NCBI RefSeq assembly: GCF_947623445.1 | Contig: NC_135246.1 | Coordinates: 11,267,856-11,331,855 of the forward strand | Direction of reading: 5' to 3' | Length of the DNA: 64,000 nt | DNA from: Clavelina lepadiformis | Lineage: Eukaryota > Chordata > Ascidiacea > Aplousobranchia > Clavelinidae | Part shown: one piece after another, positions 37,283 to 50,987 of the stretch | Layout: each line of letters starts with the position of its first letter | Numbering within the stretch: the stretch's first letter is position 1 | Notes under the pieces: model-generated | Told to the model about the DNA's origin: nothing | The model's input: only the letters and a program-made list of their open reading frames with translations | The model's database searches: none | Made by a program: the position numbers and the translations under genes

Positions 37283-40200
37283 CTCTTCAGTTGCTCGAAG
37301 TTCGTCCGTTTCACCGTCTTCAACTTTTTTCCTGAACAAAATTGACAGATGTTAAAATCTGGCCAAATTTTGTAGGTTATTATGGTACCTACATAGATAT
37401 TTAGACTAAGGGACTTACTCCGTTTTGCCCGATGGTTTGCCGGTGTTGCGCTTCTCTGTAAAAAAATGTACAGGTAAAGAAATCGTATAACATTTCAGAT
37501 TACTATCATCACAACGGCCTATACATATCACTTTCAAAAACGAAGTATAGCGGTAACCTCTTTGTTAATTTTCAAGTTTACTTACTGACGAGGTAACAGG
37601 CCAAGGGTACGCCAACCAAAACAAGTACCACGAGGATAATGATGATAACGATGACGCCAACGCCAAGGCCACCAGCCGTTGCCTCCGTGCAGCAGGCAAC
37701 TGTCCCTTTAGGAATTGTTCCATTCACCGACGACGATCCAAGTTTATTTGTAGCAGTGCAAGTGAACTGGTAACATGAAGAATTCATGAAAACGCTTGCA
37801 TTGACATGTATATATATATATATATATACATAATAGCTTGTAGAAAATCAAGTTTGCTGGGTAAATTCATGAGGGCGAAAAAATTGTAATAACCACAACT
37901 TACAGAGATCGGATTCATTTGCTTTTTCAAAGGATCAATCTTCCAAGTGATCCTGTTGTCGCCTTCCGTTTGTTTGGAGTTTTCTAAACTCTTCAGATCC
38001 GGTTTGGAAGCAACCAACGTCACTACAGGAGGAAATCAAAGATTGTTTTATTTAACGAAAAACCACTGTTGTTTTTTCCTCCAATCAATAAACAAATTGT
38101 AAGGCGCACAGAAACGGTAAAAATAACGTAGTTGCTATAATATGAAAACTAATACGAGTGTAGATCTAAGACAAGAGCAAACAAGTTCGAAAAACTTGTG
38201 CGTACTTTGGCATGCCGGAGATCCAGTGGCAACACATTCCACTTCAACGTAAGCATCACCTGGTGAACTTTGACTGGAACGGACCTGTTTAGACAAATAA
38301 TCGAAAATGAGGTGCTCTGTCAGGAAACTCAAAAACCAACAGTCTAATTTAAAGAGCACAAAATAACAAAACATTTCTATGTAGCCTAAACAAAAGCGAC
38401 ATGTAATCTATAATAGAGTCTGTGAGATTCAAAATGCAAAAAACAACTATTGTAGTTTTTCTGCTCAGTTATAGCAGATTAATCTTTCAAACGGAACAAA
38501 ATCTCGTGATGCTGATTTTCTTTTACCTGTATCGGTGTAGTAAGTGTAGCCTTGCAACCGCCTTCAACCTTAAAGGAATGACCAGTCTTCTTGATAGATA
38601 TACCTTTAGCTTCGCAGGTGTATGTACCAGCGTCGTCGTACTTGACGGATGAAATTCTGAGTACCATTCCATTGCCCAGCTCAGAGTCGCTACCTATAAG
38701 TTTGCGTAACAAAAGAAATTCCGATCAGATTAAACTAAATCTATGCGGACCTAAGCCGAACGATTCATTATTATAGCTTTCTTCTGAATAGAGCGATTCT
38801 TTTTAACAAAATACCTACACAAATCAATAGAATATTTTTCGTGAGAAATGACAAATTTAACGTCGACGCTGCTTTCTAAGTATTAGATTTATAAACGTTA
38901 AAACCGCGCTTACAAATATCGAAATGTTGGTTTGGTTCTAGGCTATCACAGAACAACGCAAGTAACCAAAATAGTTCGCACAATTTTGGGCAGAAGTCAG
39001 TCACTTAATTATCACCTTCTTTCTTCCAAGTATAACTGACGCGATCGTTGGTCTCGACGTCACACTCAAACTGGACACTGTCTCCTGCATTTGCTGAACT
39101 TGCACCAGTAATGCTCGGCGTGTACATGTCTGAAAGAAGTGAAAACAACATCTAAAAGGAATAATCATGCACAAAGAAACGATTTTTTTGTATGTCCACT
39201 GCAAGCACAACTTATTTCTTTTCAGTTGCGTTTACATTTAACAGTAAGGTCTTTCTGAGCCTTTGCTTCATCGCTATCGTCGGAGTTGCTGGCCGAACAC
39301 TCGTATGGTCCTGCGTCCTTTTCGGTCGCTGTAAACTCGTACGATTCTGAAGTGACATCTTCCTGGAGACCGTTAGGCAGTAGCAATGAAACCTGGAAAT
39401 TGAGTTTTAATCTTGGGTTAAACGTGCCGATGTTGGAGGTACGCTTATATGAGGCGCGGTTTGGCGACATGTCTGTTTCTCTCAAAATTACTTGTGTTTC
39501 GACGTTGCAAAATATCTTACCACAGCAGATGGGTTGCCATTAGCAGTACAGCTTATTCTGACGCGTTCACCCACTTTAGCAACTTGAGGCTCAATAGCAA
39601 TCTCAACGCTGTCCGTCATATCTAAAAGAAATTAACCAAAACATCTTACGACTTTAAAACCATGAAAATACGCAAAAGCGATATACCGCAATAAAAAAAC
39701 AAAATTATAGACGACAAAACTTCTATACACGGCTTTCTATAGATGCGGCCTTAGTACAAGTTGTACATGTCTCGCCTATGTCCATGTCGAGATAATTTAT
39801 TACTCACACTGTACGAAGACCTGGTCTGTTCCCTCTTCAGATTCATTCGGCAATTCCTTGTCCGTGATAAAGGAAGAGCACTTAAAGCTCTTTCCATCAA
39901 GTTCTTTGGAAGGAGCAAGACGAAGGGTGGCGCTGGCATTCACCGTAGCGTCGTCGTTTGTGCCATCCAACATAATCTCAGTCACGTTCCAGTAGGTCTC
40001 TAAAACGAGAAAAACAACGTTACAACTTCAATTGTATGTAAATGGCATTAGGTAAGCGTTTTAGTTTCTTTTACGGGCTCCACCAAAACTCAGCAGATAC
40101 GCTAGATTTGACTGATCGATTCAGACAACCATGGTTACATGTTCTTATCAGAAAGGCAATGTATTGATAGTAATGTCGCAACGTACATGTACGACATTGC

Positions 40201-43200
40201 TAACAGGTTCGCTAAGAAAGAGACCACTTTAACGCCAGATGAAAACCGATCGAATTTAGAGTAAATAAGTTACATGAGAATCTACAAACAATTTCTAATT
40301 AACTTTGGTAGCATTTTGAATATGGAGAAAAGCCTTCGTAAAAACAACAAAAATAGCTAACGCAATTGTCCACGTAAGCATGAGTCACCGGTTTACGAAC
40401 TTCCACGGTTTTAGCCAAAGGGGTTTAGGCCTGTTTACCAGCAGCCTTCAGTTCCAAGAGGCGCCCTGTGTAACTCCAACCCATTGACGCGCGAGCAAAA
40501 TTGTCATCTTGCTCGCCCTTTTCTACGCTCGGTTGGTTATTCAAGCGGTGACGTAGACAGCACTCGACTTACCGTCAAATCTGTACAAAGCATGCGGCCG
40601 TAGACGCTCGAGGCAAGGTGAAGTGGCCTGTAACGTTACAAATAACAAGACCGCACGTTCTTCTAAAGTTCTAAACGATGGCTTTGAGCGTGTGGGCATG
40701 AAAACTAATGTATTTCGCGGTTATAACCGGTTCAAACCAGGCTGTTCATAGCTGTTGATTAACGGATTTCTTACAGTTTTGACTGCTACTTAAAAAAAAC
40801 CAAAACCATTGCTGGTAAAACGGTCAATAGGCTTTCTGAAGCGGTTGGCAATTATTCTGTGATAACTGATTGGCCAGAAAAGCGCGCGACAATACTTAGA
40901 ACGATTTCTTTTGGTATATTTTTACATTTTAAACAACTGAAAGCGTTTTTGCAATTATTTTAAAACTGCTACGTCTAAATTCTGGTAAGTGTATAGCTGT
41001 ATCCGGTAAAATAAAAATATATCCGGAATCAGCGTTTTTAAGGTGTTTTGAGGGACCAAAACGTCGCTTAATTTTCTTCAACGGCCTTTTATACTTTTTC
41101 AACCACGGCATAAAGTTAGCAGTTAGTCTTTAAAAGTGCGGTTTTTCAAGTCTTGTTAGCGATCAACAAAGCCCAAGCTTAAAAAGCCTGTCTGAAATCA
41201 CCACAAAAAACATATTATGACCGTAAACACGAGACAAACAAATCAAAGGCGATCAGACTAACAGCCAGATTAGAAGCTTCATCTGTTAGAAATTAAATCA
41301 TCGTTTACTAACCGCCATCAGTAGTAGAAAAAGTAAATCTATGCGGCTGGGGATAGGCGCCCACTGCTACGCATTTCACAACGATTTCTTGCTCTTCTTG
41401 CTCAGGTTCTTCTGTAGGGGGTAATGTTGTGGGGTTTGTGGAAGGCTCCATGGTGCTGGTTGTAGGGTTACCATAGAAATCAGTATCGTCACCGTCTTCT
41501 CCACCGTAATATTCTGTAATTGTTGAATGCAAGTTTAATCGCTGTGACACGGATCAAACGAAACTGCTATTGTCAGCTTGAACCGAGTAGAAGGAAAATT
41601 GCATTAAGCGGTTGGATGAGTCCGGACTAATTTTCACGGAAACGTTACCAGAGTAAAAAGCAGAACTATTTCGGCTACATTTTCTCCCATAACATCGATC
41701 GATTACACAAATAAAGTAAATGGGGTTTTATGTGGTTCTATCTACAACCCAAGGTTTTACGTCCTATTTGTGAAATCATCAATACGTCACAATATGACCA
41801 CAGCTCGTATAAAAATGGGCTGTATTCAAGATTTGGAATATGTGTGAAGATCGTAATAATGAAGGTCTCGTGCTCGCAACAGATGTTGCAAACACTGCCG
41901 TAATTTTTAATATTTTCAGATTACTTGGCATTTTAACGTAAACTGTATCAAGTGGGCTGAAAAAAATACCTGTTGGCTGTTCTGTTCCCGACGCGGTGTC
42001 CGTATTTTCAGGTTTTGGTCTTATGTCAACATTCAAATTTACTCCCACTATAGAGACGGATGGCTCGACTGAAAAGTTTCAAACCGAGTTTAGGGATTTA
42101 TAGACTACAGTATATTGTATTTTAGACTAAACTATATAACCTTTGTGATCATACGATTTTGTGGATTCTATTGTGGATGTGGACTTTATTGTAAGCTAAT
42201 ATGAATGTGTTTGGTATAAGGACAGTACAGTAATTTATACTACAATATAATACGGCAGACCATGAAAATTGTAATCCATACTCACAGTACACGCTGACAT
42301 CAAAATCCGTTCTCTTCGCTACTCGTTCGTATTCCAAGTCACAAGCATATTGGGCACTGTCATCAATTTCGATGTTCTCTAGCGTTGCCATAGCTCTACC
42401 CTCTGCAAAAAGTTAAACTGATTAACATCAACGAGCACTTTGTGACCAAGTGCGAATGGATAATGCACTTCGATTCAAAAATATTGTGCTCTTCTAACGG
42501 AAGGGTAGGAAATTCAAAGTAAGGAAATGAGGTGTAGTAAGTTGGCGCCGGACGATACAGTATCATAGAAAAGCACAGTCATTTAGTAGATACGTTTTAA
42601 TCTGTTACATAGTGAAATACTGTTCTTAGATCTAAAAACACAACGGTCATAATCACGTATGTCCGACTGTATACATTATACACCCATTTTTTTAAAGAAA
42701 TTTGAAATTGGCGCCTCTAGAAACTTGGCTTCTAGTTTTCTAAGTTTGGGCATAAATGTTATAGTTAAAGTTTCTTGCAAAAGGATTATCTTAATTCATC
42801 GAAATACCAACTGGTTTTCAGGCTAAATTGTGCCAAGCCGAGGCAGAAATTGGCTGTTTTCAGCGAAACGAAACAACACAATTGTAGTTTATTATTGCTC
42901 AATGCTGAACACAGACGTACAATTTTGCACAAGTAGCATTTAATTAAAACTTGTAGAACAACAGCCAATTATGCAAGTAAGAAACAAGGTAGTTTTTTAA
43001 CTTGGAATTGGCCCGATACGAGCTTTTTTTTTCGAAAAAAATGGTCTCTATAACCTACAGTTTCTTATAAAGGGCATCTAATAACGAAAAACTTACAAGA
43101 AAGTTATGATCACCGAATTATTGTCCTCGATCACCAAATTATGTTGGATCGAGACTACCGCTACAGCATTACACAACATCCGGGTTTGTACATGTAATTT

Positions 43201-46200
43201 GGCTATGACGTAATTCATATCGCGGATCCCACGGGAGCATTTGTCGGGTCATAATTGGTTAAGTAAATCGCCAATATATCTGATTAAAGACACAATACGC
43301 AGTGGACAATTCCAAAACTTTGCCAAACCATAGAAATCGATGGAAAAAATAATCGCTTCTCAAACATTTTTGCAACACAGAGCGGCTTTAATTAATTCTA
43401 TGCGGGTGCAGGGTGTATATTCTCATATTTTCTCTTTCTCACAGCAATAACATTTCATATGGTGAAAGATTGTAGATCAGAATATCGACAACACGTTGAC
43501 GTGCACGTCATCCAATGACTTATTAATTAGTACTTGCGCACTGCCAGATGACCTTGCGTTTGAAATTAATTAAACACATATTTCCTGATTTTTATTTCGC
43601 CGCATGAAATGCATTTCGTCAAAATAGGTCATTTTCATCAAAATTGCAAGACTTTGCAAAAGCATAACGTCTTGCTAAGGTTTAGCTATAGTTTTTAGGG
43701 TAATTAGTTCCCATTTTGTTTGTTCTAAAGTTGCCAAAAGCCAACGTTGGGGTATGCCGTTTTCTTTTGACGAGACAGTGCTGGTAACGGGCTGTTTTTC
43801 TATATTTCAGCAAAGGAAGAATTTGCAAAAGCAAGAACATCCCGCAAATGCTAATAACTCGATTCCCTGGGGCGACACTATTAACAATTGCTACAACAAC
43901 GCAGACAGAAAAACCACAGCTATGTCAACTACGAAATGACACGTACACTTAAACATGAACTATATCTCGCCAGAAACGTTTTCTACGATTGAAATTGTTG
44001 GTTTGGATAAACGTGTTTTATGGCGCTAATGTTAAAGCGGACAGACAATAAAAACGGCCCAGCAGAGTATGCGACTGAGTACTGAAACCGCCACGAATAC
44101 AACCGCACCCAAAGTCTCAAGTTACCCTTTATAACCCTCTCATGCAATAGAGTAGCTTAATGATGTCATATCACGTGTGTGTTAGGATACGTAGGCGTAG
44201 GCAAAAAGGGGTTAATTATATCTAACCCACAAAGAGGCAAAAACGCAAACCAGTACAATGTGCGGGGGTTAGTTCTTGTTGATTTCTCCACAAAAATGAA
44301 AAATCCAATGGAAAAAACACTTTCAATTCCATTTGCTGCGGGATATTTTTGCCAAGCAAATTTAAACGACTGTCTTCTTGTAAATCACAAGGCCTTTTGT
44401 TAGGCGTGCCTTATACTGATACGACATTTGTTCGTTATTTACAAATACGAAGAGAAACTACATGGAACCGCTGCCTTTTTACCGATTACGTAATCGGTTA
44501 TTACTGTTTGTACAGGAATATTTCAGAAAGCGTACGCCTTTTATGCAATTCAATGTCAAATCCAGACAAAAATCAAAAAATACTAATATTTATCGCGAAT
44601 AACATAGTGCATGGAAAAAAAATTTAGCGCATAGTGTACCATTATGGGTACGGATTACTACGCAAATCCATGGTAGTCGGATTTAAAATTAAACGATTTT
44701 TGGAACCGGCTAGCAGTTGCAGATAAAAAGCCTGCGTATGGTGGAATTAGTTTTACTTTGTTAATTTACGTACGTACGTACGTACGGATACAAAAGTCAT
44801 TCGTTCGTTCATTTTATTGACCAAAATGGCCTACCTTAGCCCCAAGTCATTTTTCAGGTTAGATCACTATTAAAACTTTGGATAAGATAGCATAGTGGAG
44901 GTAACATAAGAAAATAAATGGCAACATTTACCTGCAAAATGTTCACTGATTGTGCTAAACCTTTCCGTGATGTGTTCGGGGGCGGAATCGTAGGTGAAAG
45001 AATTGTTCTCGCCCATGGCGCTCTTAGCCAGTTTTACGGATATGTCATCCTTAGTTAACCACCAAAAGACACTGACTGACTCAGCATCTTCAGCTGTAAA
45101 CACATGGCTGTGAGATTGGATTCAAAGGTATAAAACAGTTAAATCGTACACAGTGCACACGTTACAGTAGATTAAACAATTAAAGTTATCAATGATGTCA
45201 AGCTAGTGTTGACTGGAAACCAATGGACCTTGGCTAAAGAATTCGTTTGAACAATTTGCTTTCTTAGCAACCTGTTCGTTATATAGGAGCTGCGTGAAAT
45301 GCCTGGGCAAGGGGTGATATTTTATGTAAGATGTGCAAACATTGATAACACCACTTCGTATCCATATAAATAAAACCTATACGACTATTTGTACGAGAGC
45401 CTTTAGCAAATTCAATAGGCGTAGCACTCTTACCAGTATCCTTTTGTATTCATTAGCTGTTACGCATGCAATACAAAAGGACGAACTAATAACAGGTTCT
45501 ATGATAGCTGTACCTTCAGTGATGTATTTGCTATAGTTAGATCTTGACCGAAAATCACTTGAGTGTTAAAAGGTTTTCTACTTACGGATTGGTTTGAAAA
45601 CACAAATGAACGTGGCATTTGAGTTCCCTGGAAAGTACTCGGTTCCAGTATAGTCCAACGTCGCTTGCTGCTGGCAAAGGCAACTTTGACCTTTAAAAAA
45701 GAATAAGAAGCTGTAAGTGTTTTTACGTCAGGCGTGTTACCGATGAGTCTTGTTTACATCATATTCACGTGGGCTGCACAAAAAGTCACTGCTGTGACTC
45801 ATAGCAAACACAAGTGCATGGTTCTTTGAAAAGAAAAAAGACTTGTTTTTGGAGGTCAAATTGCCAGTCTACAAACATTATTCTTTTAGAAAAACCTTTC
45901 TTCTGGGAGTTTTGTAACGATAGCTGTTTACAATGTTGAAGACATATTGCGTAAACAATGCTTGTAATTTATTAAAAACAGATTGCGAACATTTTCTAAA
46001 AGATTTATTTTACACTTGTTAACAACGTATAAAATTATACTTTTTAAACGGGTATTTTCATGTTCAAACCTATTATTGGAATTCATGTCATGTTCAAACG
46101 TATGTTATCATCATAAAATTTGAAAAAAAAACTTTTAAGTACAAACAACTTTTAAGATTAAGCGGACTTACCAAAAAGTAGAATTCCCAAGATTCCCAGA

Positions 46201-46211
46201 CGTATATCCAT
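37283..46211 (-). CDS. Ig-superfamily cell adhesion molecule (ALCAM/MCAM/BCAM-like)
   Basis: Minus-strand exons: 46211-46172, 45690-45586, 45093-44932, 42402-42286, 42068-41970, 41513-41313, 39999-39808, 39621-39521, 39392-39236, 39129-39016, 38693-38527, 38284-38206, 38022-37904, 37766-37586, 37455-37419 and 37331-37283. Phases all join for 640 codons. A signal peptide (MDIRLGILGILLFG) is followed by five Ig-like domains; typical disulphide strands read SAQYAC, RISCTAN, DAGPYECSA, VQFECDV and DDAGTYTCEAKG. A transmembrane segment (GVGVIVIIIILVVLVLVGVP) and a Lys/Glu-rich tail end the model. Five Ig domains plus one helix is the ALCAM/MCAM/BCAM layout, which mediates cell-cell or cell-matrix adhesion. 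Domain 2 is preceded by an acidic, Thr/Pro-rich insert (EDGDDTDFYG to PTEEPEQEEQE). After ATEE the donor GTGAGA should lead to a last exon I could not place; reading on instead gives a stop at 37220. Confidence 0.85.
37808..37829. repeat. (TA)n microsatellite
   Basis: About ten TA units lie in the intron between the exons at 38022-37904 and 37766-37586 of the Ig-superfamily gene. Confidence 0.85.
43497..43510. promoter_or_regulatory. 14-bp perfect palindrome with two CRE/ATF half-sites
   Basis: TGACGTGCACGTCA is its own reverse complement and holds two TGACG half-sites around a GTGCAC core, with CCAAT two bases downstream. It lies in the 2.5 kb third intron of the Ig-superfamily gene. bZIP factors of the ATF/CREB class bind TGACG half-sites, but use in this genome is unproven. 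Confidence 0.25.
44767..44786. repeat. (TACG)5 tetranucleotide repeat
   Basis: Five perfect TACG units lie in the same third intron of the Ig-superfamily gene, about 150 bp from the exon at 45093-44932. Confidence 0.8.
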
Positions 46212-49200
46212 GTTGATCGTAGTAAAACAGATACACCAAATACAAAATTACAGACACACTGTACGAAAAAGAAATGTAGCGATTGATACCGGGCGGCTTG
46301 TTATTTAATACAGTAATCAATTGAAACAAACGAATAGAAAAGGCTCGTTAATAATGGTAATGAAAAGCGCCTCGCCCATTTCGAGTTAAAGAAAATAGCG
46401 GCCAGACCGTAGGTTTCTTATTTAGCCGTTTTCTTGAGACCTGAGTCCTTTACGCGTCAATGGGCACTTGCAAACAAATATCCTTATATGGGCACATGAC
46501 GCAAGATCAACTGCAAAAAGTATTCGAGAATTACGTGACACCCTTTCTAGATTATGGGATCGAAGATTTGCGACTGATATATTAAACAGACGTAAATCTC
46601 ATGTTCTTCTTTTGATGTTTAATGATTATTCAAAGCTTAAATAAACCTGACCAATCCAAACGGGGTGAAACGAGTCTGTCTTTATCGCATGAAGTAACAA
46701 AAGAAGGCGAACAAAAAGATGGCCCACAATACCGGATATATTTTCGAAAACTTTCTAGCTATTCTTTTCCATTGCCATAAATTTAAATCCATCAATTTAA
46801 ATAAAATAATAACATCTTACTGTTATCAAACGCATAGTTTTCTGCGCCCGGACAATTTCGAAAACAAAAAACCAGGAAACTACAAAACACCCATCTTGCC
46901 ATTCGTTAAATCGTCTTGTGACGTATCCACCTACGTCTTTCTAATCCCAACACTTACGGCACCGTATAAGGCAAAATTAGTAGACGATTCTCTCATCAGG
47001 CAAACGCGGTGGAAATTTATATTTCCTTCATTGTTCCGATGAGACGCTTTCTCCCGAGTGTTATTGCTAAAAATTAACAGACAAAGAAAGTGATTTGATG
47101 AATAGGCCCTGTATATTTGTAAACACCTTTTCACTGGACATTCCATTAACGAATATCTTTGCTCATTGACTGCTTTTGTCTCTTGCTGTTACTAAAACTA
47201 CATTTCAGAATAGTTCCAAAAACCATTGAAAAATTGCTGTAATAACAAAGCAGCTTAACGCGCGGGTAAAACTAAAGCGTTCAACAAGCATGCGTTAATT
47301 GACATTAGCCCGAAAAGTGCCGCGACATATACGGAACTGGCAAAGGTTCCAATCGATTTTCATAATACTAATAACAACAGGCACGTACCTTGTTGTAATA
47401 GTCAAGTACTGTCGAAATACGGCTGAAAACAACTAAAGAGCCGGCAAACGAGACTCGTTTTTTCGACTAGTCCAAGCCTATGCCTCAGGCGGATTATTAA
47501 CCGGTTCGTAATGACTTTCTCATGACGAGGATTTGAGAAGATAACTTTCGCCTCGCATATCATATTTACCGTTGTATGGCTGCCCGCCATCCTAGGAGAT
47601 AGATATTTTGCTGAAACTTTCTTTCGTATATTAGTTAGACAAATTGCCTCGTAAATAATGAAGCGTGTGTGAATCGTAAATAAGTTATCCAATAAACTAC
47701 ATAAGCCTTCATAAAAGCGTTCCAAATTTTCTATCAACGTTGTTCCTCAAATTTGCTGACTTCCTGTTTTTTGTTTTATTAAAAGTTATTGTTTCCATCG
47801 TACACATACCCTTACCAAAAGCTGCAAAGTCCAACACAGATTAGTGGACACGTAAAAACTAACCATACCTACATCATCACAAAAACTAGTGTAATTGCCA
47901 AATAGCCATGACACTTCAAACGCCCGAAAATACGAAATTAGTTTATTCCGTAAAAGCTATTTTTCTGGGAAACCTTTTCGTGCGCGTCGTAAATACCAGC
48001 AGCCATCTTAAACCACGAGGCAAAATTTTCGCTTCGCTGGTCTTCAATAGTAAAAAAGGCGCCAATATAGAGCTAAAGAAGTTTTCAAAATGCCTTTACC
48101 TGTGTGCCCATTATTTATTCATCCTGTACAGCTCACTACACTTCAGTTCACAATAGGCTGTAAACTACCTTTACGTCGCCACGGCTAGAACGGCTATAAC
48201 GAAGTAAGACGACCAAAGCTATGATGACATTGGTACTGTTCCACGTCACAAATAGATAGACGACAGCACCGCGCTTGCGTCACTTGTATTACATTCTGTC
48301 CTATGTTGATAAAATAAACCCATACAATTGACATCTTTTTCCAATCGCAGAGAGTTTTTGCCAAGAAAGGTCTGGCAAAGCTCATAAAATGACCCCATTA
48401 CTTGAACTAACGACGATGTTTTAAGCCTGGCTAACGCCTACGTCGTGTACGATCCAGTCGCAGGTGTTCAAAAGTCAGTGTCAAAATGTGAAGTATTCAT
48501 TAACAGACTTCACGTTCCAGTCATTTTGACTGATAGTCGAAAGAGGAACCCAAGTTATCAGATTAACCCTTGGATAGAATCGCCCACCTGCTGTATTCCT
48601 GGCCAACTTAACCAACCTTCACTTCATCGCTGAAGCAACGCTGACACACCAGAATACCAACTAAGGCCAAACTTTAAAGATAGTTATAAGTAAGACTTTA
48701 AAGGGTTTGAAATCATTAGTAGTCTAACGAACACTAGCGCTATCCTTCGCAAATTTAAAACGGTTATAAACTGAGCCCACTTTCACTGCCACAATCTGTT
48801 ATCTTTTATGATTTCATTCCAAAAGAGACAGAACTAAACAGGTCTGAAACACATGATTTATTGTAGAATAAACCTTATGCCAAAGTAAGTCTCACATTAC
48901 AGAACTCGCCTTACTTGACATGTGCAGACAGTGCAGCAGTTTTAAATCACCCACCAAAGACCTATTCAATTGTCATTCACAAAACATGCTATAGCCTAGC
49001 TTACGCGTAATATTACATTCGCATTAGCATGCCTTCTTATCTTTCCAAAAGCTCTGGCTGTTAATACCTTATAAATGAAATCCAAAATTACAGTACATCT
49101 ATAGGACAACTGGCTATAACCTTCGAGGAAGATAGCAACGCACTTACCAGGCTATACTCTATCTGGACCATGTTTGATTGCAAAGGAAAAATGCACATAG

Positions 49201-50987
49201 AAATTGATTCAGTGCCAGCTGTATCTATCAAGCAGCCTCATAATTAAATCGAGTGTTATTTGTTTGGAAACAAAACGCAAATACTGATGCAAGTTGTACT
49301 AACCGCATTTTCACTCGTTTCTCCAGGACCGATCGCTTTTTAAACCAGGCAATCAAGTCACTCTTTATTTATTTATTCGGCTTTATTACACGACATGCTT
49401 AGAGTTATAAACATATCTGATGATTATGGTAATAGTGTAACGATTCCGTACTCATTTTTTCAGAACAACTCGATATTTTTTATCTTCCCAGATTACCTTG
49501 CATTTTAACACGGGTTGTCTTTAGGACTAAGCTAACAATTTATGGACGAAATAACATTGCGTTGGTGCAAATTGACCGGGATTAAGATATATTAACGCAC
49601 AAAAGATTAGATATTTGGAGCAGAATAAGAGGTTACGAATAAGCACCAATTACACGCCTGCTGCCCAATACCATACCTATAACTGAAAATCAGTGCTATG
49701 TAGTCTATACTGTACGCATTCTTAAATTATGAAATGCCATTGTGAAACTAATATTAACTATTTTCAGAACTGTACAGTTTTAGCCAAATCAGATAAACTG
49801 AATTAATCTTACTGACTTCTCTAGGGAACCATGTAACGCTAGCGAAACCATGCACCTAATGTTTCTTCAACGGGTGCAATAGATTTTAAGCCGTAATTTA
49901 TGACCACTGTAAAAAAATTTGCTGAAATGAATGGAGAAGACAAACAAAAATTCTGTGTACCTTTATATAAGGAAACAAAAGACAGTGGTATTATTATTTG
50001 CACGTTTTTTGTTTCCTAGTGTAATCGTTTTATTGCAGGTGCTGCAAACAAAAAAGTTTACTTTGTTATTGAAGTAGCAGGTTATTATGAGATAAATAGC
50101 TTTACGCGGTAGCTTCAGGCTATGTCTTTTGTGTCTTGTTTTTCTCATTGTTATCAGCTTTGGAAGACGCTAGTGTTCAAATTTAATTCGATATTCTAAG
50201 CAATTATTGCAATTAAGAGCTCCTTTCGTTGTATAGATTGTCCTCTCAAATGATTTCTTGCAGCAATTATTTGACTAAACAGTCTGTTGCTCCAAATGAA
50301 ATTTGGCACCGATATAACTACAGCGTGTTTTTTCCATCAAGTAACTGTGGTAAGCAGTAGGATTTGACAGTTTAACTTCCTTACCTGTAGCTGTATCGGA
50401 TGCGTCTATTGCTATATTTCGACATAAACATATATATCGTACGAAAATCAATCGCTGGAAATTACGTAGATTCCTGGAAATATCGTCTCCTGATTAGATT
50501 GCTAGGGTTTATGGTTAAAAATTACTACAAAGAGTGATTCCGTACGTATAACGGGGAGAGGGTTTACTACTGTGTACCGGTACCACGATTACGTACGCTA
50601 AGCGTACAAACTACATTGGACCAATACGAGAAAATAAAACAACACGAATAACAAAAGTCACAGAAATAGCAAAAAATGAATATTCTTCACACATTTCAAT
50701 ACAATTTCGCTACATTTAGTACAATTGTTGTTTTAGTACAATTACTTTCACAGAAATGCAGTAACAACAAAATAACAGATATTGCAATTGAAGTGTTTTT
50801 TGAAAAGGCTTCAACCAAGTGGAATGAAGTATTCATATCAATGGCATAATAAGATAAGGCTAACTTTAGGCTACACTAAGGACGTAACAATCAGACACTA
50901 ATGGCCGCTCAAAAGTTTAGTACCTGAAAGGAGACTACTGTACAGCGTTTTATAGTTGCTACATAAGCCGGTGTCTCTGTAACGCCA
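46212..50987. other. Long interval without a supported gene
   Basis: This 4.8 kb contains the upstream side of the Ig-superfamily gene (ATG at 46211) and the 3' side of the transporter. Open frames of 107 codons (46719-47042, plus) and 111 codons (47402-47737, minus) show no recognisable domain and no splice context. I see no clear transposon ends. Confidence 0.4.

Noticed and set aside
46719..47042. 107-codon plus-strand frame
   Set aside because: No domain, no signal and no splice neighbours; consistent with chance in AT-rich sequence.
47402..47737. 111-codon minus-strand frame
   Set aside because: Longest open frame in the empty interval, but without recognisable motifs or a joinable exon.
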